From Pseudomonas sp. ACN8 (GTDB taxonomy: Bacteria > Pseudomonadota > Gammaproteobacteria > Pseudomonadales > Pseudomonadaceae), in assembly GCF_002303925.1 (NCBI RefSeq), contig NZ_MRCS01000006.1, forward strand, positions 1 through 64,000: 64,000 bases of DNA, given 5' to 3'. Position numbers and translations under genes: made by a program. The notes below the pieces were generated by a model, which did not search any database, was not told the origin of the DNA, and saw only the letters and a program-made list of their open reading frames with translations. Below are positions 38,018 through 46,900 of this stretch, one piece after another; the first letter of the stretch is position 1, and the number at the start of each line of letters is the position of its first letter.

Positions 38018-39025
38018 ATGTCGAAAACCATCCATGTGCTCGCTTTCGCCAACGTGCAATTGCTCGACGTCACCGGGCCGTTGCAGGTATTCGCGTCGGC
38101 CAACGACATTGCCCGCCAGCAAGGCCTGCCACCACCCTACGCGCCAACGGTGATTGCCAGCGGCGGCGGGGCGGTGATGTCGTCGGCGGGCTTGGCGTTG
38201 TTGGCCGAATCGTTACCGGATGAGGGCACTGATACCCTGATCATCGCCGGTGGCTGGGGCGTTTACGCAGCGGCCGAAGATGCGCCGTTGGTCGCCTGGG
38301 TGCGCGAACATGCCCGTGGCTGCCGACGGGTTTCCTCCGTGTGCACCGGCGCGTTCCTGCTGGCGGCCAGCGGCTGGCTCGACGGCCGGCGCGTGGTCAC
38401 CCACTGGACCCGTTGCGAGCAACTGGCACGGCAGCATCCGCGACTGCACGTCGAGCCCAACCCGATCTTCATCAACGACGGTCCGGTCTGGACCTCGGCC
38501 GGGGTGACCGCCGGCATCGACCTGGCATTGGCCATGGTCGAACAAGACCTCGGGCGCACCATGGCCCTCGAAGTCGCCCGGCAACTGGTGGTGTTTCTCA
38601 AGCGTCCGGGTGGCCAGTCGCAATTCAGCGTGACCCTGTCACTGCAACAGGAAGGCAACCGTTTCGACGAACTTCACGCCTGGATCAGCGAAAACCTGAC
38701 CCGCGATCTGGGTATCCCGACCCTGGCCTTGCAGGCCGGCATGAGCGAACGCAGCTTCGTGCGCCACTACCGCGCCGACACCGGCCAGACCCCGGCCCGG
38801 GCCATCGAACTGATCCGCGTCGAAACCGCGCGGCGTTTGCTCAGCGATACCGGCGTGCCGATCAAACGGGTGGCGGTGCAATGCGGCTTCGGCAGCGAAG
38901 AAACCCTGCGCCGCAGCTTCCTGCGGGCCATGGGCGTGACGCCACAGGCGTATCGGGAGCGGTTTTCGGTTGGCGGAGCGGATCCGGTGTCCGGTTCACG
39001 TCAGGCTTCAGCTTCCGCCAACTGA
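38018..39025 (+). CDS. GlxA-family transcriptional regulator (DJ-1 domain plus AraC helix-turn-helix)
   Basis: This 335-aa regulator has an N-terminal DJ-1/PfpI-like domain (VQLLDVTGPLQVF near residue 12, SSVCTGAFLLA near 108) and a C-terminal AraC/XylS domain (about 225-320: LGIPTLALQAGMSERSFVRHY and GVPIKRVAVQCGFGSEETLRRSF). Its N-terminal domain resembles the adjacent divergent isonitrile hydratase. The shared 89-bp intergenic space suggests control of inhA. The 3' end overlaps the convergent next gene by 25 bp. Confidence 0.9.
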   Translation: MSKTIHVLAFANVQLLDVTGPLQVFASANDIARQQGLPPPYAPTVIASGGGAVMSSAGLALLAESLPDEGTDTLIIAGGWGVYAAAEDAPLVAWVREHARGCRRVSSVCTGAFLLAASGWLDGRRVVTHWTRCEQLARQHPRLHVEPNPIFINDGPVWTSAGVTAGIDLALAMVEQDLGRTMALEVARQLVVFLKRPGGQSQFSVTLSLQQEGNRFDELHAWISENLTRDLGIPTLALQAGMSERSFVRHYRADTGQTPARAIELIRVETARRLLSDTGVPIKRVAVQCGFGSEETLRRSFLRAMGVTPQAYRERFSVGGADPVSGSRQASASAN

Positions 39026-39390
39026 TTGAAATACTTCGCCCGATCCGGCGTAAACGTCACCACCATGCCGGTTCGCGAGCAGGTCAGCGCCCGCTCTTCG
39101 CTCAAATCAACATCCAGATCTTCCCCGCGTAGTCCTTGCCACTGTGCGAGGTATTTGAGAGAGCCATATTTTTCGAGTTTCTTCAGGCTGCGGCTGACGC
39201 CGCCTTTCCAGCCCAGTACGGGCAGCTCGCCGGCGAGGCACTGTCGGGCGAGGTCGGGGAAACGGGCGGCGCGCTGGCGGCCGACTTCCCAGCATTTGAT
39301 CAGGCCCTTGTCACCGGCCTCCCAGAGTTCTTCGCGGTTCAAACCGGTTCGGAGCGGGGAATCGATGCTGCGTTGGATGCGTTGGCTCAT
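39001..39390 (-). CDS. Conserved hypothetical protein (129 aa)
   Basis: This is a basic, soluble protein with no signal peptide or membrane segment. It reads as a coherent coding frame with normal GC-rich codon use (ELPVLGWKGGVSRSLKKLEKYG; TCSRTGMVVTFTPDRAKYF). I do not recognise a family. It is convergent with the GlxA-type regulator, the two coding ends overlapping by 25 bp. Confidence 0.65.
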   Translation of the reverse strand: MSQRIQRSIDSPLRTGLNREELWEAGDKGLIKCWEVGRQRAARFPDLARQCLAGELPVLGWKGGVSRSLKKLEKYGSLKYLAQWQGLRGEDLDVDLSEERALTCSRTGMVVTFTPDRAKYFNQLAEAEA

Positions 39391-39596
39391 TCTGGTTCCT
39401 TGAATTCGGGGGGTGTTGGACAGCTCCGCTGTACCCGTAGAGCAAGGATGTTAGGTGGGGATGTAACGGCTGGCAACAAGACATTTCAAGGTGTAAGAAA
39501 TTTACGAAATGGGCAGTGAGAGTGGTTTTGCTAACAAACTTCAAAAGTCTGTAAGTGTTCTCGCAAGCAATGAGAAATTCGAGATGCTTGCATTTG

Positions 39597-40562
39597 TTAT
39601 TTTTTCCACAGGGTCTCTAGTAGTTGTTCGCTTTTTAGGTGTGGGGTTAATTTCTCTAGTAGATGAGATGTTCGGCGCTGTGCATATTCAAGTATTTCTT
39701 CGTTAATGATAATGTTGTTGTGTAAGAAGATAAGGCTTCTTAGTTGGTTGGTTTTTATTAGTGCTGGTGTGCTGTTGTTGATTAATTGTTTTATGGATTC
39801 ACCATACCCATTGACGAATTGCTCCCAGGATTTGAGTTTTTCCAATTCCGTGTGTTCGCTCCCCGTGAGCCACCAGATGAACGTAGCGACATCAAATGCC
39901 GGGTCAGAGATTCTGGTGTGCTCAAAGTCAATCAGGGTGCACGCATTAGAAGAATAAAGTGCGTTTCCTGGCCAGGCATCTCCGTGGCAAATACAACGTT
40001 TCATACGCTCGGTATGGGATAGGGTAGTTAGATTTATATCGTTGTGTAAGGTTTGTATGATTGTCTTTAATTGAATGGTTTTTTGGGAGCGGTTGGGGCT
40101 TCCAAGCTTTGATATTAGATGCTTAACGTTACTGGTATCGTGTTTTGGATTTCTGAACGGGGGCGGTGGAATGTGATGCAATGTGAATAATGCTTGGCCA
40201 AACAGATAGTCGTCTGACTGAGCTCCGGCATTTGTAAGATACGGGTTGCCAGTGCACTCACGAGTGAGAATGCCATAGTAAAACTGGTTCTCGTATAGGT
40301 AGGTTTTTTCTATCTGGGCTTTCGCAAGTATTGGATTGATGCTGTTGGGTTGGCGGGATGATATATGAAATGTGATTTTTCTTTCGAAAGAAATTCTTTG
40401 TTTTGAATGGTCTCTTTTATTGAAAATCTTGAAAATCAACGAATCGTTTTCGTTGGTTATTCTGAATATTTTGTTGACTGCGTCGTAAATGAGCTCAATG
40501 TGCTTTATGTGTAGATCGTATGCCTCGGAGATTGAACGCATTAGGCTGTCCAGGCTATTCAT
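39597..40562 (-). CDS. APH-type phosphotransferase (aminoglycoside/choline kinase-like fold), AT-rich
   Basis: This 321-aa protein has the APH catalytic loop H-G-D-A-W-P-G-N (in CICHGDAWPGNALY) and the metal site IDFEHTRISDPAFDVA, so the kinase core looks intact. The ATP-binding Lys is probably in NDSLIFKIFNK. The substrate is unknown; homoserine, choline or sugar kinases share this fold. Base composition and codon use (many AAT, ATT, TTA-type codons) differ sharply from all neighbours, indicating horizontal acquisition. No integrase or IS is beside it. Confidence 0.82.
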   Translation of the reverse strand: MNSLDSLMRSISEAYDLHIKHIELIYDAVNKIFRITNENDSLIFKIFNKRDHSKQRISFERKITFHISSRQPNSINPILAKAQIEKTYLYENQFYYGILTRECTGNPYLTNAGAQSDDYLFGQALFTLHHIPPPPFRNPKHDTSNVKHLISKLGSPNRSQKTIQLKTIIQTLHNDINLTTLSHTERMKRCICHGDAWPGNALYSSNACTLIDFEHTRISDPAFDVATFIWWLTGSEHTELEKLKSWEQFVNGYGESIKQLINNSTPALIKTNQLRSLIFLHNNIIINEEILEYAQRRTSHLLEKLTPHLKSEQLLETLWKK

Positions 40563-40850
40563 GTACAGGCTCCTGAAAAAAAACGATAGATTGCGAGGGC
40601 GTTTGTTGTTGTGTGATTTTAGTCGGAACTATTGGCTGGATATCAAGAAGGCTTGGCGTGTGTTGTGGGAACAAAAAAACAGAATGTGACAGCGTTTTTA
40701 ATAATACCCCCAGAAAAAAGCTTTTTACGCCGATCTACTTGGATCTGATATTGCTGACAGTATTCTCGGAACAGTCCTACATCGGCTTATGTACAGCAAA
40801 AATACAAAGTGCTGCCGGCTAACGCGGTTATTGGGGGGGACCATCAAACC
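40563..40850. other. AT-rich intergenic region upstream of the phosphotransferase gene
   Basis: About 290 bp continue the low-GC composition of the phosphotransferase gene up to the end of the GH15 gene. I see no further gene, repeat or clear terminator; composition returns to normal at about 40850, marking one edge of the atypical segment. Confidence 0.5.
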
Positions 40851-42674
40851 TCACGGCTGCCAAATAACCTTCTCCCCACTCAACCTCCGATCCAGAAAGC
40901 ACGCCGCACTGATCAACGCCAGATGCGTCAGCGCCTGCGGCGTGTTGCCCATGTGCCGCCCATGGCTGTCGAACTCTTCGGCGTACAACCCCAGCGGGTT
41001 GGCGTACCTGAGCAGTTGTTCGAACTCCAGGTGGGCCTTGTCGAGCTGGCCGGCGCGGGCCAGGCATTCGACGTACCAGAACGAGCACGCGGCGAAGGCG
41101 CCTTCGCTGCCGGGCAGGCCGTCGATCTGGCTGTCGTCGTTGCGGTAGCGGTAGATCATGCCGTCGCGCACCAGGCTCTTTTCGATGGCTTCCAGGGTCG
41201 CCAGCCAGCGCGGGTCGCGGGCGCTGACGAAACGCACCAGCGGCATCAGCAGCATCGAACCGTCCAGGCCGGTGCCGCCGATGTGCTGGACGAAGTGCCC
41301 GCGCTCCTCATTCCAGAAGTTCTCCCAGATGTCGGCGTAGATCGCCTGGCGGGTCTGGTCCCAACGTGCGAAAGGTGCCGGCAGCGAGCGTTTTGACGCG
41401 AGGCGGATGGCGCGGTCCAGGGCGACCCAGCACATCAGTCGTGAATGCAGGAAATGGTATTGCGCGCCGCGCATTTCCCAGATGCCGACATCCTTTTGCT
41501 CCCAGGTTTCACAGACCTGATCGACCACTTCCACCGTGTGTTTCCAGCCTTCATGGGAAATGGCTTCGCCGTATTTGTTGACCAGGTAAATCGCGTCCAT
41601 CAGCTCGCCAAAGATATCGAGCTGAACCTGTTCGTACGCCTGATTGCCGATGCGCACCGGTTGTGCGCCACCATGACCGGACAGGTGCGCCAGTTCGATC
41701 TCCGGCAGCTCCTGGCGACCGTCGATGGCATACAGGATGTTGAGTTTCATCGGCTTGCCCCGGCAGTCGCTGACCCGCCCGCGCAACCAGCGCATGTAGG
41801 CGTTGGCCTCTTCGACGAAGCCCAGGCGCATGAATGCATAGACGGTGAACGAGGCGTCGCGGATCCAGGTGAAGCGATAGTCCCAGTTGCGTGCGCCGCC
41901 AGGACTTTCCGGCAGACCGAAGGTGGCGGCGGCGAGAATGGCGCCGTGTTTGCGCGAGGTCAGCAGCTTCATTGCCAGGGCCGAGCGGTTGACCATTTCG
42001 CGCCAGCGGCCGCGGTAGTTGGACTGGCCGATCCAGTCGCGCCAGAACTTCAAGGTACGCTCCAGGCACAGTTGCGCGGCGCCTTCCTTGAAGCGCGGAT
42101 CGTCGAGGGCGCCGAGCAGGAATTGACCGGTCTGGTCTTGTTCGAGGGTGAATTCGGCGACCGCCACGTTAGCGTCGATGCGCAATGCCTGATCCGAAGA
42201 GAGCCGCAGAGTCGGTTGGTCGGCTGCCTCAAACACCACATCCTGTTTATTCTGGCGTGCGCGAGTGTGGGCGCGGGCGTAGTCATGGCGCACGGCGCAG
42301 CTCATGTGAAAGGTGGCGCGGCCGCTGACCACACGGATCCGCCGCATCAGCAGCGGCAGATCATCCTCGGTGTCGCCGACGGGCAGCAGGTCGGTGACCT
42401 CGACCACGGCGCGGTCGCTGAGCCAGCGGGTCAGCAGTACATTGGTGTCGGGCAGGTAGATTTGCTCTCGGCGGGCGTCGGGCAAGTCCGGTGACAACTG
42501 GAAAATCCCGGCCTCGGGGGTGTCCAGCAGCGAGCAGAAGATCGATGGGCTATCGAACTCCGGCCAGCAGAAAAAATCCACGCTGCCCTTGTCGTTGACC
42601 AGCGCCGCGCTGCGCATGTCGCCGATGATGCCGTGGGCGTCGATGGGGCGTTGGCGTTCGGGGGGATCGACCAT
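40851..42674 (-). CDS. Glycoside hydrolase family 15 protein (glucoamylase/trehalase-like)
   Basis: This 607-aa protein has an N-terminal beta-sandwich domain (IDAHGIIGDMRSAALVNDKG start) and a C-terminal (alpha/alpha)6 barrel with the family signature NWDYRFTWIRDASFTVYA near residue 285. The acidic segments ELPEIELAHL and PGSEGAFAACSFW line the active-site half. There is no signal peptide, so it acts in the cytoplasm on glucans, trehalose or glucosides. It stands alone; Pseudomonas often carries such genes near trehalose or glycogen functions, but none is seen here. Confidence 0.88.
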   Translation of the reverse strand: MVDPPERQRPIDAHGIIGDMRSAALVNDKGSVDFFCWPEFDSPSIFCSLLDTPEAGIFQLSPDLPDARREQIYLPDTNVLLTRWLSDRAVVEVTDLLPVGDTEDDLPLLMRRIRVVSGRATFHMSCAVRHDYARAHTRARQNKQDVVFEAADQPTLRLSSDQALRIDANVAVAEFTLEQDQTGQFLLGALDDPRFKEGAAQLCLERTLKFWRDWIGQSNYRGRWREMVNRSALAMKLLTSRKHGAILAAATFGLPESPGGARNWDYRFTWIRDASFTVYAFMRLGFVEEANAYMRWLRGRVSDCRGKPMKLNILYAIDGRQELPEIELAHLSGHGGAQPVRIGNQAYEQVQLDIFGELMDAIYLVNKYGEAISHEGWKHTVEVVDQVCETWEQKDVGIWEMRGAQYHFLHSRLMCWVALDRAIRLASKRSLPAPFARWDQTRQAIYADIWENFWNEERGHFVQHIGGTGLDGSMLLMPLVRFVSARDPRWLATLEAIEKSLVRDGMIYRYRNDDSQIDGLPGSEGAFAACSFWYVECLARAGQLDKAHLEFEQLLRYANPLGLYAEEFDSHGRHMGNTPQALTHLALISAACFLDRRLSGEKVIWQP

Positions 42675-42769
42675 TGTCGCGAAACTCCGGGAACCGGGGG
42701 CCTAAATAGCTGACTGGTTTGGGTGGGCGAGAGTTCATTCGGCGAGAGGTGTGAGTTGTCTGTTCTGGC

Positions 42770-42911
42770 CCCATCGCGAGCAAGCTCGCTCCCACAGTTG
42801 ATCGGTGTACACAGTCCCTTGTGGGAGCGAGCCTGCTCGCGATAGCGGACTATCAGTCGACATCATTATTGCCTGACACACTGCTATCGCGAGCAGGCTC
42901 GCTCCTACAAG
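42770..42911. repeat. Cluster of three REP elements
   Basis: Copies at 42770-42797, 42819-42845 and 42883-42911 alternate in orientation in the region between the GH15 gene and the thioesterase. The first two form an inverted pair; the third is inverted relative to the second. No gene is present in 42675-42982 apart from the promoter described separately. Confidence 0.85.
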
Positions 42912-42925
42912 GGATCGCAATCCGG

Positions 42926-42950
42926 CTAATTCCGACTACACCTCATCCGT
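42926..42950 (+). promoter_or_regulatory. PvdS-type iron-starvation promoter upstream of the thioesterase
   Basis: GCTAATT followed by 16 bases and CGTT resembles the extracytoplasmic sigma factor PvdS box (TAAAT-N16-CGT), with one mismatch in the first half. It lies about 33 bp before the GTG start. A similar motif lies upstream of the first synthetase. Confidence 0.6.
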
Positions 42951-42982
42951 TCTCTTTACAGACAACTCTCGAGGAAAGCCCG

Positions 42983-43717
42983 GTGACCCCGCTGACATTG
43001 CTGTGCCTGCCCTATTCGGGCGCGAGTGCCATGGTCTATAGCCGTTGGCGGCGCAAATTGCCGGAGTGGCTCAGGCTGCAACCGGTGGAGCTGCCGGGAC
43101 GTGGCGCGAGGTACGGCGAGCCCCTGCATACCGACATGCGCCGTCTGGCGCTGCAATTGGCCCAGGAACAAAAAGCCACGCTGAAGGCGCCGTACGCGTT
43201 GTTCGGGCACAGCATGGGCGCGCTGCTGGCCTGCGAGATGGCCCATGCGTTTCGCTCGCTGGGTTGCCCGGAGCCGGTAGCGCTGTTCGCCTCGGGCACC
43301 GCCGCGCCTACGATGCGCGCCGAATACGACCGAGGCTTTGCCCAGCCTAAAAGCGACGCCGAACTGATCGAGCAACTGCGCACCCTCAACGGCACCAGCG
43401 AAGAGATCCTGGCCAACGAAGAGTTGATGAGCCTGACCCTGCCGGTGCTGCGTGCGGACTTCCTGCTCTGCGGGCGTTTCGAACCAGTGCAGCGCCCGTT
43501 ACTCAAGTGCCCGGTGCACGTGCTCGGCGGCAAAACCGACCGCGCCACCGCCGAACAGTTGATCGGCTGGAGCCAGGAAACCCGTGGCAGCTTTTCGGTG
43601 GACATGCTGGCGGGTGGGCACTTCTTCATCCATGAGCAAGAAGCCAAGGTGCTGCGGGTGATCAAGGATCAGCTTGAGGTGCATCATCGACGGCATGGGT
43701 TGAAAGCAGTGGGCTGA
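42983..43717 (+). CDS. Type II thioesterase of the siderophore NRPS pathway
   Basis: I take the GTG at 42983 (VTPLTLLCLPYSG), preceded by GAGGAAAG; the long open frame to 42821 runs through REP repeats and is not coding. The 244-aa alpha/beta hydrolase has the nucleophile motif FGHSMGAL (S77) and a late catalytic His in GGHFFIHEQ. It removes wrongly charged groups from carrier domains of the adjacent synthetases. It resembles PvdG in role; whether it is PvdG itself or a second editing thioesterase cannot be told here. Confidence 0.88.
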   Translation: MTPLTLLCLPYSGASAMVYSRWRRKLPEWLRLQPVELPGRGARYGEPLHTDMRRLALQLAQEQKATLKAPYALFGHSMGALLACEMAHAFRSLGCPEPVALFASGTAAPTMRAEYDRGFAQPKSDAELIEQLRTLNGTSEEILANEELMSLTLPVLRADFLLCGRFEPVQRPLLKCPVHVLGGKTDRATAEQLIGWSQETRGSFSVDMLAGGHFFIHEQEAKVLRVIKDQLEVHHRRHGLKAVG

Positions 43718-43740
43718 TCCGATTCATGCATCACCGCACA

Positions 43741-43833
43741 CCTTGTAGGAGCGAGCCTGCTCGCGATGGCGGCATCACATTCAACTTGAATGTGTCTGAC
43801 CCGCCGCCATCGCGAGCAGGCTCGCTCCTACAG
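43741..43833. repeat. REPIN with a palindromic centre between thioesterase and NRPS genes
   Basis: Inverted REP copies (about 43741-43769 and 43804-43833) flank a spacer holding a perfect 8+1+8 palindrome, ACATTCAA-C-TTGAATGT (43777-43793). A T-run follows the second copy, so the whole may act as a terminator for the thioesterase transcript. Confidence 0.85.
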
Positions 43834-43880
43834 GTTTTTTCATTGTTCTGTATTGCGCATTTCACCTCCCGCCTGATCCG

Positions 43881-43904
43881 CTAATTTTTCCCGCCTGCAT
43901 TCGT
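43881..43904 (+). promoter_or_regulatory. PvdS-type promoter upstream of the first NRPS
   Basis: GCTAATT and CGTT, separated by 15 bases, repeat the motif found before the thioesterase, about 55 bp upstream of the synthetase start. The spacing is one base shorter than ideal. Confidence 0.5.
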
Positions 43905-43959
43905 TTTATAGGCACGACGCGCCTTTGCGCCTGCTGCCTACTGATGCGGATGCCGATAG

Positions 43960-46900
43960 ATGAATGCTCAAGACTCCTTGAAACTTGCTCGCCGGTTTAT
44001 CGGGTTGCCCCTGGAAAAGCGCCAGATGTTCCTTGCGGCCTTGCACAGGGAGGGCGTGGATTTCGCCCGTTTCCCGATTCCGGCCGGCATCGAGGCCGAG
44101 GATCGCCAAGCGCTGTCGTACGCCCAGCAACGCATGTGGTTTCTCTGGCAACTGGATCCCCACAGCGGTGCGTACAACCTGCCGGGCGCAGTACGGCTGA
44201 CCGGGCGCCTGAACCTGTCGGCGCTGGAACAGGCATTCGCCAGCCTGGTGGCGCGGCATGAAACCCTGCGCACGGTGTTCGCCCGTCAGGCCGATGACAG
44301 CTTGCAGCAAGTGCCGGCCGCTGCGCCGCTGCGGATCGAACAGGTGGACTTCAGCGCATTGCCTGCCAATGAGCGCGAAGGTGCAGTGGCTGAAACCGCC
44401 AAACAGCAATCGGTACTGCCGTTCGATCTGTCGACCGGTCCGCTGCTGCGGGTGACCTTGCTCAAGCTCGCCGAGCAGGAACATGTCCTGCTGTTGACCC
44501 TGCACCACATAGTGTCCGACGGCTGGTCGATGAACGTGCTGATCGACGAATTCATCCGCTGCTACGACGCCTTCGATGCGGGCGCGCAACCGCAGCTGGC
44601 AGCGTTGCCTATCCAGTACAGCGACTACGCCCTGTGGCAGCGCCGCTGGCTGGAGGCGGGGGAGCAGGCGCGGCAACTGGCGTACTGGCAGGCGCAGTTG
44701 GGTGACGAACACCCGGTGCTGGAATTGCCCCTGGACCATTCGCGCCCGGCGATGCCGAGCTATCGCGGTACCCGCTTCGAATTCGCGGTGGAGGCGCAAC
44801 TGGCCGAGCAACTGCGCAGCACCGCGCAGAAACACAACATCACCCTGTTCATGCTGTTGCTCGGCGCCTTCAACACGTTGCTGCATCGCTACACCGGGCA
44901 AACCGACATCCGCGTCGGCGTGCCCATCGCCAACCGCAACCACGCGGAAATCGAAGGCCTGATCGGCTTCTTCGTCAACACCCAGGTACTGCGCACGCAA
45001 CTGGACGGCCAGACCCGGGTCGACGACCTGCTGCGTGCCATCAAGGAAACCGCCCTCGGCGCCCAGGCCCATCAGGACCTGCCGTTCGAGCGCCTGGTCG
45101 AGGCGCTGAAACTGGAACGCAGCCTCAGCCACACGCCGCTGTTCCAGGTGATGTACAACCACCAGCCACACGTGGCCGACATGGCGTCGGTCGGCACCGC
45201 GTCCGGCCTGGAGCTGGGCAGTATCGACTGGCAAAGCCGCACCACCCAGTTCGACCTGGCCCTCGACACCTGGGAGAAGGGCGGCAAGCTGCACGCCGCG
45301 CTGACCTACGCCAGTGACCTGTTCGAGGCCGATACCATTGCACGCATGGCCGGGCACTGGACGCGCCTGTTGCAAGCGATAGTCGACGATTCGACGCAAA
45401 AAATCGGCGAGTTGCCGATGCTGACGGCAGCTGAGCAGCAAGTGCTGGTGCAAGACTGGAACCGCACCGCCGAGGTCTATCCGGTCGAACAGTGCATGCA
45501 CCAGTTGATCCAGGCGCAGGCCCGCCGCACCCCCGGCGCGCCGGCGCTGGTGTTTGGCGAACGTCAGCTCAGCTACGCGCAACTCGACGCCCGCAGCAAT
45601 CAACTGGCGCACTGCTTGCGCGAGCAGGGTGTTGGCCCGGATGTGCTGGTGGGCATCTGCGTCGAGCGTTCGCTGGAAATGGTCATTGGCCTGCTGGCGA
45701 TTCACAAGGCCGGTGGTGCCTACGTACCGCTGGACCCTGAGTACCCGGCCGAACGCCTGGCCTACATGATCGAAGACAGCGCGATTGGCTTGCTGCTCAG
45801 CCAAAGCACCTTGATCGGCGTACTGCCCACCGATGGCGTCAAGGTCATCACCCTGGATCAGGAGCAGGATTGGCTCGACGGCTACAGCGAGACCTGCCCG
45901 CTGGTTGAAGTGCATCCGTTGAACCTGGCCTATGTGATCTACACCTCCGGCTCCACCGGCAAGCCGAAGGGCGCTGGCAACAGTCACGCGGCGCTGGTCA
46001 ACCGCCTGTGCTGGATGCAGCAGGCTTACGGGCTGGATGGCAGCGACTCGGTACTGCAGAAAACCCCGTTCAGTTTCGATGTGTCGGTGTGGGAGTTTTT
46101 CTGGCCGCTGATGACCGGCGCGCGCCTGGTGGTGGCGCCGCCGGGGGCGCATCGTGAACCGGCGCAGTTGATCCGCCTGATCGATGACTACGGTATCAGT
46201 ACGCTGCACTTTGTGCCGTCGATGCTCCAGGCGTTCATCCACGAGCCGGGTGTCGAGGCTTGTACCGGCCTCAAGCGCATCGTCTGCAGCGGTGAAGCCT
46301 TGCCGCTGGATGCCCAATCGCAGGTGTTCAAAAAACTGCCGGGCGCAGGTTTGTACAACCTGTATGGCCCGACCGAAGCGGCCATCGACGTCACCCACTG
46401 GACCTGCATCGACGAAGGCGCCGACAGCGTGCCCATCGGCCGGCCCATCGCCAACCTGCGCACCCATGTGCTGGATGCGCAATTGCTGCCGGTTCCGGCT
46501 GGCGTGGCGGGGGAGTTGTACCTCGGCGGTGCCGGTCTGGCGCGCAGTTATCACCGGCGTCCGGCGCTCAGCGCCGAGCGGTTCGTGCCGTGCCCCTTCC
46601 ATGACGGCGCGCGCTTGTACCGTACCGGCGACCGCGTGCGCCAGCGTGCCGATGGGGTGATCGAATACCTCGGTCGCCTCGACCATCAAGTCAAATTGCG
46701 CGGCCTGCGCATCGAGCTGGGGGAGATCGAAACCCGCCTGATGCAGCATGCCCTGGTGCGCGAGGCCGTGGTGTTGGTGCAGGGTGGCAAGCATCTGGTG
46801 GCGTATCTGGTGCTGGAAAAACCCGGTGCCGATGAACAGTGGCCACAAACCCTCAAGGCCTGGCTGCTCGGCGGTCTGCCGGAATACATGGTGCCCACCT

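Noticed and set aside
42770..43833. Repeated 25-30 bp units that might suggest a CRISPR array
   Set aside because: The units alternate in orientation, have irregular spacing and match the Pseudomonas REP sequence; no cas gene is present.
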